Assembly (NCBI GenBank): GCA_965203535.1 | Contig: OZ241897.1 | Span: forward strand, 5,704,001-5,768,000 | From: JAJDTT01 sp022827025 | GTDB lineage: Bacteria; Acidobacteriota; UBA6911; RPQK01; JAJDTT01 | DNA length: 64,000 nucleotides | Direction of reading: 5' to 3' | Program-made: the position numbers and the translations under genes | Notes under the pieces: model-generated | Database searches by the model: none | The model's input: the letters and a program-made list of their open reading frames with translations, nothing else | What the model was told of the DNA's origin: nothing | Shown here: positions 8,084 to 16,976 of the stretch, piece by piece | Position numbering within the stretch: the first letter of the stretch is position 1 | How the letters are laid out: every line of letters begins with the position of its first letter

Positions 8084-9385
8084 GTGAAACGGCGGACCTT
8101 TGTCAGAAGTCTGTTGGCCCCGGCGGTCGGTGCAATGTCGGGATTCCATCTGCCACTGGCGAACGCTTCCAACTACGATGGCAAGCTGTTCGTCTTCGTT
8201 CAGGCGGAAGGAGGTTGGGACCCGACGAGTTTTTGCGATCCTAAGGCGAACACACCCGGCGAAAAGGTCATCAACCATTGGGCCGAAGTGGGAGAGGTCC
8301 AGCAGGCGGGCAATCTCTTTTACGCGGATTTCGCGAACAACGCGCCATTCTTCGAGAAATACTACGAGCGGATGCTGGTCATCAACGGGGTTGACGCGCA
8401 GACGAATTCACACACCGTGGGGGTCGCCCATAACTGGAGTGGCCGGGTCTCGGAAGGGTACCCCAGCATGACTGCATTGCTGGCGGCCCATCACGGACCG
8501 GAGTTGCCGCTTGCCTATCTCAGATTCGGGGGTTTCTCGTACACGGCCGGTCTGACCACCTTCACACTCATGAAAAGCCCGCATCTGGTTCGAAATATTG
8601 CGACCCCGAATCTCACTCGGTGGGGTAACACGTTCCGGTATCTTAACTTGGCAGACTGGGAAAGGTTCAAGAGATTTCGGGCAGCGAATATCGCTCGGCT
8701 GAACGAGGCGTCCCAGCTCTTGCCCAGAGCGGCCCGCAACCGTGAGCTTTATGCAAAGGCGCTGTCGTCGGACACAACCGAGGGACTGAAGCATTTTGCT
8801 TCCCTCATTCCACCGGACGATGAGTTGGATCAACCGGGAGAGTTCCAAAGCGCGTTCAACAACTACGATGGCGATTTGCGGCGTCAAGCCCAGCTCACGA
8901 TCATTGCGTTCAAGGCGAGAGTTGCCGTCAGTGCCGATATGGTCAAAATTGGTTTCGATACCCACTCGGAGCACGACACGCAGTTCACTTCGCTGTTGGG
9001 AAAACTGACGGATTCCGTGAACTATCTGTGGGAGCTGGCGGAGATCCATGACGTGGCCGACCGTTTGGTCGTGGTCATGGGATCGGATTTCGGCCGCACC
9101 AACCACTACAACGTGGATGACGGAAAGGACCACTGGCCCATTGGCAGCTTTATCGTGATGGAAAAGAACCAATCGTGGACCAACCGGGTGGTCGGCGAGA
9201 CCGACGCCCTGCACTTCGCCCACAAGATCCATCCGGAAACGCTGCAGCGGAACGACTCCAACGGGACCATCATCTACCCGAAGCATATTCACAAGGCGCT
9301 ACGCCGGTACTTTGGAATCGAAAACTCACTGGGAGCCCAGCAATTCCCTTTCCGCAACACCGAAGACTTCGCGTTCTTTGAATGA
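8084..9385 (+). CDS. DUF1501 family exported protein
   Basis: This 433-residue protein starts at GTG 8084, where AGGAAG lies six bases upstream; a longer frame from 8021 would overlap the preceding gene. The N-terminus MKRRTFVRSLLAPAVGA resembles a twin-arginine signal. Family landmarks are VFVQAEGGWDPTSF near the N-terminus, the NSHTVG segment and SDFGRTNHYNVDDGKDHWP near the C-terminus, typical of DUF1501 proteins related to the alkaline phosphatase/sulfatase fold. It is almost always encoded next to a large cytochrome-like partner, as here. Its stop overlaps the ATG of the truncated gene at 9382 by four bases. The biochemical role of the family is not established. Confidence 0.85.
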   Translation: MKRRTFVRSLLAPAVGAMSGFHLPLANASNYDGKLFVFVQAEGGWDPTSFCDPKANTPGEKVINHWAEVGEVQQAGNLFYADFANNAPFFEKYYERMLVINGVDAQTNSHTVGVAHNWSGRVSEGYPSMTALLAAHHGPELPLAYLRFGGFSYTAGLTTFTLMKSPHLVRNIATPNLTRWGNTFRYLNLADWERFKRFRAANIARLNEASQLLPRAARNRELYAKALSSDTTEGLKHFASLIPPDDELDQPGEFQSAFNNYDGDLRRQAQLTIIAFKARVAVSADMVKIGFDTHSEHDTQFTSLLGKLTDSVNYLWELAEIHDVADRLVVVMGSDFGRTNHYNVDDGKDHWPIGSFIVMEKNQSWTNRVVGETDALHFAHKIHPETLQRNDSNGTIIYPKHIHKALRRYFGIENSLGAQQFPFRNTEDFAFFE

Positions 9386-9597
9386 CAAGATCCAAGAACA
9401 TCGTTAAACGAACGACATATGCGTCGCTGATCCTGGCGACGATCTGCATCGGCATGGGTTTCCGGCGGTCCGAGCCGATGTCGTCTTCCGCCGTGTTGCT
9501 CGACCGATGCCACATCGTGAATATCCGGGCAACAGCTACGGCATGCGGCGCCACGTTGAGATCTCCAAGGCCATCCACCCTCTCGCCAATCGAATAG
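9382..9597 (+). pseudogene. Broken third gene repeating the N-terminus of the 5286 protein
   Basis: The first ~35 codons repeat those of the gene at 5286: TYASLILATICIGMGFRRSE here against TYVSLILATIGIGMGFQRSG there, followed in both by PMSSSA. Similarity then stops and the frame ends at 9597. A different frame (ATG 9507 to TGA 9635) stays open for 42 codons and might be the continuation after a frameshift. The start overlaps the DUF1501 stop (ATGA), so it was once the third gene of the operon. Most of it appears to have been lost. Confidence 0.65.
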
Positions 9598-9869
9598 ACT
9601 CGGAATCGCCCATGTCGGGAGAGAGTCTGTCATGACGACCATGCCCCCGGCCTGCTGCCGCGCTCCGGTCGCGCCGCTCCCTTCGCGGGGCAGCGGCCGA
9701 ACCGGGACATTCGTGATGCCGGTTGACACCAAATGATCGCCTAGTCGCACGCATTGACGGCGACCAGAGGGGAACAGCCAGCGCCGGTGCTGGCGGATTT
9801 GGAAAACGGCAACGAGTGGGACTTAGCAGAACTGAAGACGCGGCGATCCGGGACTTGACGTGGTCCGTT

Positions 9870-10205
9870 CGTAACCGTTCGGTCAAGCCGTGGGGATCGA
9901 CTTCCTGAGCGCGGCCTGTGGCCTCACGCTCAATGGGGGTGAGCACCTGCCGAAGTGCCACTCTTCCCCCTCCAACGGGGTGGAGCCACAGAGCGGATAA
10001 TGTGCCCCATGGTGTCGGGACGATGCGGTCCGATCACGTGCCGCGTAAGGATTTTTCGGTCGACGATCACCTGCCGTTGTCCTTTTCCAGGAAGGTCTTA
10101 CTGCCGCAAAGAGTGGCTCACGCCCGCCAGCAACCCAACGGGAATTGATCACTGCGGCGAGGATGCCGACCGACCGCTTTTCCACGGCTTGACCGAACGG
10201 TTACG
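9870..10205. mobile_element. Possible non-autonomous inverted-repeat element
   Basis: The 24 bases at 9870-9893 are perfectly inverted at 10182-10205, bounding 336 bp. The interior contains no convincing gene. The size and perfect terminal repeats fit a MITE-like element or an IS remnant. No target-site duplication could be assigned by eye. Confidence 0.45.
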
Positions 10206-10280
10206 TCCGTTCACGGCCACGAAGGGCCAAAGACATCCGATTCATCCCGGTGGAGAGAATGGGGGAGAGAGCGGTGCCGG

Positions 10281-10321
10281 AAATTCCATAACTCTTTTAT
10301 AGTGAATAGGTTATGGAATTT
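10281..10321. promoter_or_regulatory. 12-bp AT-rich palindrome
   Basis: AAATTCCATAAC at 10281-10292 is inverted at 10310-10321 with a 17-base spacer. It lies about 210 bp before the transposase gene. It could be a dimeric repressor site, a weak terminator or part of an element end. Confidence 0.35.
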
Positions 10322-10433
10322 ATGGAAACAGTCCGCAGGATCAATGGGACGGGAGCGCCCCCCCAGGCGATGGTACGCCAGTGCACATCAGCCTACCCCA
10401 CTGTGCCGGTCCGGGAGGCAAAAAGGCAGGGCC

Positions 10434-12590
10434 ATCCCACGCTGGAAATAGCTGACGATTCTTTCCTGCAATCACTGGGGTTTTCATTTTCTGCTGGCTT
10501 TTTCCCGTCCCAGGCTTCACCGTAGGGGGCATGGGCACATCAGCAGAAGACAAAACCTTCTTCAAGGCCCCGCCGGAAGAGTTCTCCCTCAAAGAGGTCC
10601 AGGTCCGACTGGCCCGCCCCGACGAGCGGGTGAAGTGGGACCAACGGGTCCACCAGTACCACTACCTCGGCTTCAAGCGGTTTGCCGGCCGGGGTCTGCG
10701 CTACATCGTCCAATGGCGCAAGGATTGGCTGGCGCTCGCCGGCTGGCAGTCCGGAGCCTTCAAGTGCCGGCATCGGGACCGCTGGATCGGTTGGAAGCCG
10801 GAGCAGCAGTTCCGGCGGCTGCATCTGATCGCGAACAACACCCGCTTCGTGATTCTCGCCGCCAGGGGGGTTTTCCCCTCTCTCGGTTCCTTCGCGCTGG
10901 CCCGGATGCTGCGCCGCCTGAGCGACGACTGGCAGGCCCATTATGGACATCCGCTGCTGATCGCCGAGAGCTTCGTGGACCCTTCCCGCTTCGACGGCGC
11001 CCTCTACCGGGCCGCCAACTGGCGCTATCTCGGCGACACCCGGGGGTTTGCGCGTCACAACGGCCGCTACACCGATCCGCACGGCAAGCCGAAGCGGTTG
11101 TATGTGACCCGGTTGCGGCGCGACGCCTGCCCGCGGTTGCGCGACCCCCGTCCGCTGCCCTCCGAGTGGGAGCCCAAGGGGCCTTCCCGCAAGGGCCCGA
11201 GCGAGTTGCGCTCCCTGTACCAGGAGTTGACCGAGGTGAAGGACTTCCGGCGCGGCCAGGGGCGCAAGCATTCGGTCGCCTCGGTGCTCAGCGTCTACCT
11301 CCTCGCCCGCCTCGCGAACCTGAGCGGGCCGGTCGCCGCCGCCGAGTACGCCCAGATGCTCTCCCAGAAGGAACTGGAGGCGATCGGCGCCTGGAAGAAT
11401 CCCAAGACCGGCCGCTACGTCCCGGTCTCCAAGTCCACCCTGCACCGGGTGATCTCTTCGGTGGACCCGGAGGAGATCGAGGCCGTGCTGCGACGCTTCT
11501 CGACGCCCCGGCTGCAACTGGGCCGCGCGATTGCGGTGGACGGCAAGCGGATTCGGGGCGCCAACCGCAACGGAGACGGGCACTTCGAGACCGCGACCCT
11601 GGTCGAGCACGCCTCCCGGCTGCCCCTCGCGACCCTCAGCTTCAATGACGACGGCGGAGAGATCGCCGCCGTGCGCGCCCTGCTCGAGAAGGTCGACGTC
11701 TCGGGGCGCGTCCTGACCCTCGATGCCCTGCACACCACCCGCGAGACCGCGCGCGTCATCGTCCGGACCCACGCCGCCGACTATCTCCTGACGGTCAAGG
11801 AAAACGCCCCCGAGACCCACCAACTCCTCTCCACCATCCACTGGGAACGGGACGCGACCGGATTCTCCCGACAAGACACCGACTTGGCCCATGGGCGCAT
11901 CGAGGAGCGCTCCATCCGGGTCCTGACTCCGGTGCAGGGCTTCCTGAACTACCCTCACGTGGCCCAGGTCTTCCGCATCACTCGCCGCCGCACCGACGCC
12001 CGGCAAAACGGAACCGGAAAAACCAGCCGGGAATACGCTTACGGCATCACCTCGGCGCCCGCTTCCCGCGCGACTCCCGAGCAACTTCTCGCCTACAACC
12101 GCGGCCACTGGGCGGTCGAAGTCAATCACCTGGTCCGGGACAAGACCTTCGGCGAAGACGCCTGTCTCGCGCGCACCCGATTCGCGCCCGCCAACAACGC
12201 GACCTGCACCAACCTCGCGCTCGCGATCATCATCCACCAGACCTCGTTCGAGAACTTCGCCTCGGCCACCCGGCACTTCGCGCTGCAACGCAAAGACGCC
12301 TTGACCGCCCTGTTCTCCCCCTGAACGCCGTTCCCGATCCCCACACCCCAAGCGCGATGATCCGGCCCGTCGTGCGGTCTTGATCGACCGACCTTCTGTC
12401 CCCGAAATCGCCTTTGCGACTCTCTGCGAGCCCGATCCGGCCGCCCGGGTCCCACAGAGGCCGGGAATGCGGACCCGGCGGCTCCCTGTTTTGCGCCCCG
12501 AATCGCATCCATCTCCGCGCCCGGACCCACCGCATCGCACCCGGATCTCCAAAACCAACCTCAATCCGCGGAAATGTCCGAGCGTGGGAT
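10434..12590 (+). mobile_element. Insertion sequence carrying the DruA-like/ISAs1 transposase (ends tentative)
   Basis: ATCCCACGCT at 10434-10443 is inverted at 12581-12590, and the next bases are partly alike (GGAAAT against CGGACAT inward). These would be terminal repeats of a 2157-bp element with a single gene. The match is only 10 perfect bases, so the boundaries are provisional; no target duplication is evident. Confidence 0.4.
10531..12324 (+). CDS. Fusion of a DUF4338 (DruA-like) domain with an ISAs1 family transposase
   Basis: This 597-residue protein has two parts. Residues ~15-210 match DUF4338, the domain of Druantia protein DruA, with HQYHYLGFKRFAGRGLRYIV, the conserved LIAESFVDPSRFDGALYRA stretch and GYTRGFAR-like GDTRGFARHNGRY. 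From ~225 on it is an ISAs1 (H-repeat-associated) transposase: LTEVKDFRRGQGRKHSV, AVDGKRIRGA with D337, LTLDALHT with D398, and WAVEVNHLVRDKTFGEDAC with E530, giving a complete DDE set. The expected role is DNA transposition, with the N-terminal domain possibly binding or processing ends. The gene looks intact, so the element may be active. Domain identity is from recognisable motifs; the cooperation of the two halves is inferred. Confidence 0.85.
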   Translation: MGTSAEDKTFFKAPPEEFSLKEVQVRLARPDERVKWDQRVHQYHYLGFKRFAGRGLRYIVQWRKDWLALAGWQSGAFKCRHRDRWIGWKPEQQFRRLHLIANNTRFVILAARGVFPSLGSFALARMLRRLSDDWQAHYGHPLLIAESFVDPSRFDGALYRAANWRYLGDTRGFARHNGRYTDPHGKPKRLYVTRLRRDACPRLRDPRPLPSEWEPKGPSRKGPSELRSLYQELTEVKDFRRGQGRKHSVASVLSVYLLARLANLSGPVAAAEYAQMLSQKELEAIGAWKNPKTGRYVPVSKSTLHRVISSVDPEEIEAVLRRFSTPRLQLGRAIAVDGKRIRGANRNGDGHFETATLVEHASRLPLATLSFNDDGGEIAAVRALLEKVDVSGRVLTLDALHTTRETARVIVRTHAADYLLTVKENAPETHQLLSTIHWERDATGFSRQDTDLAHGRIEERSIRVLTPVQGFLNYPHVAQVFRITRRRTDARQNGTGKTSREYAYGITSAPASRATPEQLLAYNRGHWAVEVNHLVRDKTFGEDACLARTRFAPANNATCTNLALAIIIHQTSFENFASATRHFALQRKDALTALFSP

Positions 12591-12596
12591 AGTCCT

Positions 12597-12622
12597 CGGC
12601 AAAAAGGGGGGGTCGCTCCCGT
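12597..12622. repeat. 26-bp copy of the arm found at 4083-4108
   Basis: The poly-A, seven-G and GTCGCTCCCGTCC string here is identical to the reverse complement of 4083-4108. The two copies lie 8.5 kb apart, each next to integrase sequence. It may be an element end or a REP-like unit. Confidence 0.7.
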
Positions 12623-12873
12623 CCTCCTCAAAATGCCCAGATCGGCATGGCCGAGCCGCGAGTTGGACAGCAACTGCAACGGGCACAGCAGGTTAGAGAC
12701 AAGTGTCCGCGCACGTCGAAAGGCCTCCTTTGTGCACATGCCCCCCTTTGTCCCATGTGCGCTCCCCGATCGGCACGAAACCCCGCTTTTCTGCGGTCAA
12801 TATCAGGCTTCGGCCAACCGGTTTGGGTGAGTGTCCGTCGTCCCACCAAACGGAGCAGTCCGGCCGCCGGTGA

Positions 12874-12925
12874 TCAACTCTCGCCAGCCAGATAGCTCGC
12901 CCAGTCGTCAATGAGGCGCCGCTGC
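12874..12925 (-). pseudogene. C-terminal tail of a P4-type integrase
   Basis: The minus strand encodes RRLIDDWASYLAGES and a stop at 12874-12876, closely matching RRLMDDWASYLAGG at the end of the integrase at 2685-3953. Nothing of the catalytic domain remains upstream. It marks a second, deleted integrase copy in opposite orientation. Confidence 0.65.
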
Positions 12926-13028
12926 CGCGTCTTCGCACTGGAGGACTTGAACGCCTACGCCGATTCCCTGGAGCCGTGGTACGATTCGTCCCACGGCGAA
13001 GAACCCGGATCCAGAAAGGAGGAGATGC

Positions 13029-14129
13029 ATGGGCATCTACAAGGTGAAGGATCGCCAAGGTGAAGGATCGCCGGGGGAGGAGACGATACGTCGTCAGCAA
13101 GTACTGGCCGCACGGATCCGGTCGGCTCAGAAAGTACGCCCCCAACTACCGGAGCGCACAGGCGCTCCAAACTCGGGTGGAGTCCAGCATCCTGGACGGC
13201 ACCTGGAAGCAGCTCAAGGAGGAGTTCGCCGGTCAGCATCGCACGATCTGGACGGTCCGGAGCTTCTCGAGCGATTTTTCGAGGAGTATTGCAAACCTCG
13301 TCTCCGCTCCTTGCGCCGCTACACGCTCTCGTTCAAGACCCTCAACGCCATGCTTGGGAACATTCCCCTGAAGGAGTTCCAGCGCAAAGACCTGCACCGC
13401 TACGTCGCGAAACGGAAGGGACAGGTCCAGCCGGCCACGGTGAACCGCGACATTGCGGCCCTCAGCAAGCTGTTTTCCTATGCGCTGGAGTGCGGGGAGA
13501 TCGACACGCACCCGCTGGTTCGGTTTCCCAAACTGAAGGAGCCCAAGAAGGTCTTCCGGCCTTTGACGGTTCAGCAGTTCCGCGACCTGGTCGAGGCGGT
13601 GGACAATCCCTATCTGCAAGCGATGATCGCAGTGATCGGCGAGACGGGAATCCGCAAGGGAGAAGCTTTGTCGCTCACTTGGAAACGGGTGGACCTGGGG
13701 CGCGGATTACTCTGGGTGGAACTCACCAAGGACGACGAGCCGAGAGAGATTCCGCTCTCGAAGTACGCCGCCCGATACCTGGCTGGGCTGGTTCGCTACC
13801 TGAACACTCCATACGTGTTCGTCAACAGTCGGACCGGGACGAGATGGGTGAATCCCGACAAGCCGCTACGTCGCGCTGCCGACAAGGTGGGGTTGAAAGT
13901 CGGATTTCACGATCTGAGAAGATTCCGATGCAGCCACTGGCTGATGCAGGGGTTGGACGTGAGAACAGTGCAGAAGCTGATGGGACACTCGGCGATCAGC
14001 ACGACCATGCGCTACGCAGGGTACGTCAGTTCGCATGCGCTGGCCAGTATTCGGGAGGCACAGGCTACCGAAGACTCACAAACGCGACAGGCAACAAACC
14101 GGCAACGGGTCGGAAACAAGGGACAATGA
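13029..14129 (+). pseudogene. Tyrosine recombinase with a frameshifted N-terminus
   Basis: The catalytic half is intact: R209 (GETGIRKGEAL), H294-x-x-R297 (HDLRRFR), LMGHSAISTTMRYAGY with nucleophile Y329. A core-binding domain (LHRYVAKRKGQVQ, SKLFSYALECGE) precedes it. The N-terminal arm is broken. After MGIYKV a 16-bp unit (AAGGTGAAGGATCGCC) is tandemly duplicated at 13041-13072; the natural continuation KDRRGRRRYVVSKYWPHGSG is found in the next frame, up to about LKEEFAG near 13230. A second shift near 13225-13250 returns to the original frame. The start has a strong AAGGAGGAG site. A protein begun further downstream might still cut DNA, but the original arm-binding domain is lost. It lies just beyond the accessory zone's transposon, consistent with an old island. 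Confidence 0.8.
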
Positions 14130-14200
14130 TTCGAGTGGAAACTCGGGATAACCTGTTGAAAATAAAAGATCTATACCGTGTCTCATTTGGACCGGGCAAC

Positions 14201-14240
14201 GGACTTTTAGTCCCCCTCCGCTATGGGGGACTAAAAGTCC
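14201..14240. terminator. 16-bp perfect hairpin
   Basis: GGACTTTTAGTCCCCC at 14201-14216 pairs with 14225-14240 across an eight-base loop. It lies between the convergent integrase (plus) and peptidase (minus) genes, a natural place for a bidirectional terminator. Each arm is itself partly palindromic, so a REP-like repeat is the alternative. Confidence 0.6.
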
Positions 14241-14263
14241 CCCCTCCAGTCCCCTCTCCGGTC

Positions 14264-15613
14264 TTACTCTCCGGGGGTTTCCAGTCGGGAAAGAACTCGC
14301 TTGCGGACCCAGGCGGGGTCCCACCACTCGATGGGGTTGACGTGAGTCCCATGGAGAACCATCGTGAAGTGCAGGTGGTCTCCACCCGCCAGACCGGTCT
14401 GCCCGGTCCGTCCCAGGGATTGCCCCTTCCGAACCTCGTCTCCCACTCCTACGTCGAAACGGCTCAGATGGGCATACAGCGACTGCAGTCCCAGACCATG
14501 GTCCACGACCACCGTGTTGCCGTAGATCCCCAGATAGTCGGCAAAGATGACGACTCCGTCGTTGGAGCACTCCGCCGGAGCCTGGGCCAGTGAGGCCAGA
14601 TCGAAGCCCAGGTGAGTCTGCTCGTCCACCTTCTTCCCCTGGTAGAAGTAGGAGCGGAAATCCGCGAAGAACGATTCGACCTGCGAGTTGCTCAACTGCA
14701 GAAACTCCTCGGTCCAGAGGGGAGTCGCGGCGGTTTGGGCAGCCATCTCGGCAATCTGCCGGTTGTTGACCCGGCGCAACGATCCGTTCACCTCCAGGAA
14801 CATCTCCAGGGGAGTGGAGGTTGCCCGGACCTCCTCGCTACGTTCCACGATGGACGGCAGAACCCGCTCGATGAAGCGGTCCGAAATATTGATGTTCCGC
14901 TTTCGGAAACGCCCCGGGAATACCTTCTTCCAAAAGTTTTCCCGGCCTCGGTTACCGGCTGGATCCTGGGCCCAGACCGTCATGGGTGTTTCTCTGTTCT
15001 GGTCGTGTCCCAGAGCGAAAAGACAGACGTGGACGCCCTCTTCCCCGGAGGGGACGGGGTACCCGGCGTAGATCCGGTCCCCCACCTGGATTCCGCTGGA
15101 ATCGACCGGTTCGGACACCCGGTAGCGGACGGCTGCGGATCCGCCCTGACGGATGTAGTGCTGGTTGGAGAGAACGTCGATTCGGGGAGGCGTCCGGTCC
15201 AGACGGAAGGTCTCCTGCTCAACCGTCTCCCGTGACCAGAGTCCCAAACTCGCGTGGTCCTGAACTTGCATCTCCAGCGTGAACGAGCCTTCTTTCAGGT
15301 CTTCACGCGGTGCCATGTCGGACGGTCGGAACGCCAGCCGGCGCTCGAGAGTCCCGTCCGTCCAGAGGAATCCCGCCTCGTCGATACTTTCTTCGTGCAC
15401 CACGAGATCTCTTCCCTGCTGGCGGAGCAGGAGCCGTAGCGACTTGAGGCCCCGGCCTTGATCCCGGACCTCGACCTGGACCTCCGTCTTGGGTCCCACG
15501 ATTCGGGGCGGGTCGATCCAGGCAACTGCGGGAGGCGACGAGTCCCAGGTGGCGGCGGCCCAACCGGCCGCAACGCCCACCAGCAGAATCAATATCACCG
15601 CCAACGGCTTCAT
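14264..15613 (-). CDS. M23 family metallopeptidase (LytM domain), membrane-anchored
   Basis: This 449-residue protein begins with an uncleaved-looking signal/anchor (MKPLAVILILLVGVAAGWAA). An Ig-like beta-rich region follows, and the C-terminal ~130 residues form the lysostaphin-type zinc peptidase fold: HLGFDLASL supplies the first His and Asp ligands, YGNTVVVDHGLGLQSLYAHL follows, and GDHLHFTM supplies the HxH motif. M23 proteins cut peptide cross-links in peptidoglycan or act as activators of amidases. Zinc ligands are present, so it is probably an active endopeptidase facing the periplasm. It is divergent from the aminotransferase gene and has no partner beside it. Confidence 0.9.
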   Translation of the reverse strand: MKPLAVILILLVGVAAGWAAATWDSSPPAVAWIDPPRIVGPKTEVQVEVRDQGRGLKSLRLLLRQQGRDLVVHEESIDEAGFLWTDGTLERRLAFRPSDMAPREDLKEGSFTLEMQVQDHASLGLWSRETVEQETFRLDRTPPRIDVLSNQHYIRQGGSAAVRYRVSEPVDSSGIQVGDRIYAGYPVPSGEEGVHVCLFALGHDQNRETPMTVWAQDPAGNRGRENFWKKVFPGRFRKRNINISDRFIERVLPSIVERSEEVRATSTPLEMFLEVNGSLRRVNNRQIAEMAAQTAATPLWTEEFLQLSNSQVESFFADFRSYFYQGKKVDEQTHLGFDLASLAQAPAECSNDGVVIFADYLGIYGNTVVVDHGLGLQSLYAHLSRFDVGVGDEVRKGQSLGRTGQTGLAGGDHLHFTMVLHGTHVNPIEWWDPAWVRKRVLSRLETPGE

Positions 15614-15732
15614 ACCCGAATCCTCCCGTCATCATCCCGTAGAAGCCTGACAGAAGCCCAACGGCATCCGGCTCGATTATGGCCCGGCGGGTCCAATTGA
15701 CAGTGTCTGACCCCCCGACTAAACTCCCGGCC

Positions 15733-16935
15733 ATGAGTGTTCAGGAGCGATCAGGATTGAAGATTTCACAGCGGCTCATGCAGCTTCAGGAGTCGGCGAC
15801 CATCGCGGTCAGCAACCGGGCAGCCGAGTTGCGCCGAGCGGGAGTCGACGTGGTGAGTCTGGGAGCCGGAGAACCCGATTTTCCCACTCCGGCTCACATC
15901 CGGAAGCACGCGCTGGATTGCATTGAAGCGGGAGAGACCAAGTACGCCAAACCGGCGTCGGGGGTTCCCGAGGCCAAGGCGGCAGCGGTCGAGAAACTTC
16001 GCCGGGAGAACTCGCTGGAGTATTCTCCCTCGCAAATTCTGGTCACCGTCGGCGGCAAGGAGGGCCTCTGGCTCGCCTTCGCCACCCTCCTGGACCCTGG
16101 AGACGAGGTCATCATCCCCGCGCCCTACTGGGTTTCGTATCCGGAACAGGTGAAGATCGCCGGCGGCGTTCCCGTCTTCGTGAGCGCGACGGTGGATGCC
16201 GACTTCAAGATCACCCCCCAACAGCTCCGGGACGCGCTGACGCCTCGGACCGCGGCGGTCATCTTCAACTCTCCCAGCAATCCCAGCGGGACCGTCTACA
16301 GTCCGGAAGAGACCGACGCGTTGGCCGAGGTCCTTGCCGGCCGGGACGACGTGGCGGTCATCAGCGACGAGATCTACGACCGGCTCCTCTACGGCGGCCG
16401 GACCTACAAGAGCTTCGCGGCCACGTCCTCTCACGCCTACGAGCGGACCCTGACCTTCAACTCCATGTCCAAGACCTATGCCATGACCGGGTGGCGCATC
16501 GGCTACGTGGCGGGGCCCCAGGACCTGATCCGCAACCTGGGCAAGCTCCAGTCGCAGACCACCAGCGGCGCCGCGACGTTCACCATGCACGCCATGGCCG
16601 CGGCCCTCACCGGCGATCAGGACTGCGTCGAAGAGATGCGGTCCGAGTTCGAGCGGCGCGCCAAGGTCCTGCACGCCCGGCTCAATGCCATCCCCGGGGT
16701 GGTCTGTCCCGAACCCGCCGGAGCCTTCTACGTGTTTCCCGACGTCTCGGCGACCTATTCCCGCCTCGGGGTCTCGGGTTCGGTCGAGTGGACCACGCGG
16801 CTGCTGGGGGAAGCGCACCTGGCCGTGGTGCCCGGCGCCGCTTTCGGGCTGGACAGTTGCGTGCGGCTCAGTTTCGCCACGGGCATGGACGTGATCGAAG
16901 AGGGTCTGGACCGGTTGGAACGGTTCCTCGGCTGA
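15733..16935 (+). CDS. aspC: Aspartate aminotransferase, class I PLP-dependent
   Basis: A 400-residue aminotransferase from the ATG at 15733; the frame extends upstream to 15679 but the family N-terminus (LKISQRLMQLQESATIAV) fits the later start. Landmarks are LGAGEPDFPTPAHI, YWVSYPEQ, NSPSNPSGTVYSPEE (aspartate-ring Asn region), SDEIYDRLLY with the PLP-binding Asp/Tyr, and SMSKTYAMTGWRIGY with Schiff-base K247. It transfers the amino group between aspartate (possibly also prephenate or other acids) and 2-oxoglutarate in the cytoplasm. Class I subgroup 1-beta members of this length usually act on aspartate. It stands alone between divergent and convergent neighbours, so context adds no specificity. 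Confidence 0.9.
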   Translation: MSVQERSGLKISQRLMQLQESATIAVSNRAAELRRAGVDVVSLGAGEPDFPTPAHIRKHALDCIEAGETKYAKPASGVPEAKAAAVEKLRRENSLEYSPSQILVTVGGKEGLWLAFATLLDPGDEVIIPAPYWVSYPEQVKIAGGVPVFVSATVDADFKITPQQLRDALTPRTAAVIFNSPSNPSGTVYSPEETDALAEVLAGRDDVAVISDEIYDRLLYGGRTYKSFAATSSHAYERTLTFNSMSKTYAMTGWRIGYVAGPQDLIRNLGKLQSQTTSGAATFTMHAMAAALTGDQDCVEEMRSEFERRAKVLHARLNAIPGVVCPEPAGAFYVFPDVSATYSRLGVSGSVEWTTRLLGEAHLAVVPGAAFGLDSCVRLSFATGMDVIEEGLDRLERFLG

Positions 16936-16976
16936 CCAGTGCCGGGAGCCGGGGATCGATCCCCGGGCCGTAGAGC

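Larger units (their letters stand above)
9598..10530. other. Gene-poor stretch between the broken gene and the transposase
   Basis: No convincing gene is visible. It holds a 24-bp inverted repeat pair (9870-9893 and 10182-10205), a 12-bp palindrome (10281-10321) and the possible left end of the transposon at 10434. Reading frames of 60-140 codons here lack motifs and conflict across strands. Confidence 0.5.
12325..13028. other. Junk-like junction between the IS and the second integrase
   Basis: No intact gene is seen. It contains the possible right IS end (12581-12590), a 26-bp repeat shared with 4083-4108 (12597-12622), an integrase tail remnant on the minus strand (12874-12925) and the AAGGAGGAG ribosome site for the next gene. 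Confidence 0.5.

Noticed and set aside
10540..12564. 674-codon minus-strand frame opposite the transposase
   Set aside because: A high-GC shadow of the transposase; Gly/Arg/Val-rich without motifs.
12640..12700. Minus-strand segment reading LLSNSRLGHADLGIL, reminiscent of a recombinase LLGHADL motif
   Set aside because: Too short and without neighbouring conserved residues to call even as a remnant.
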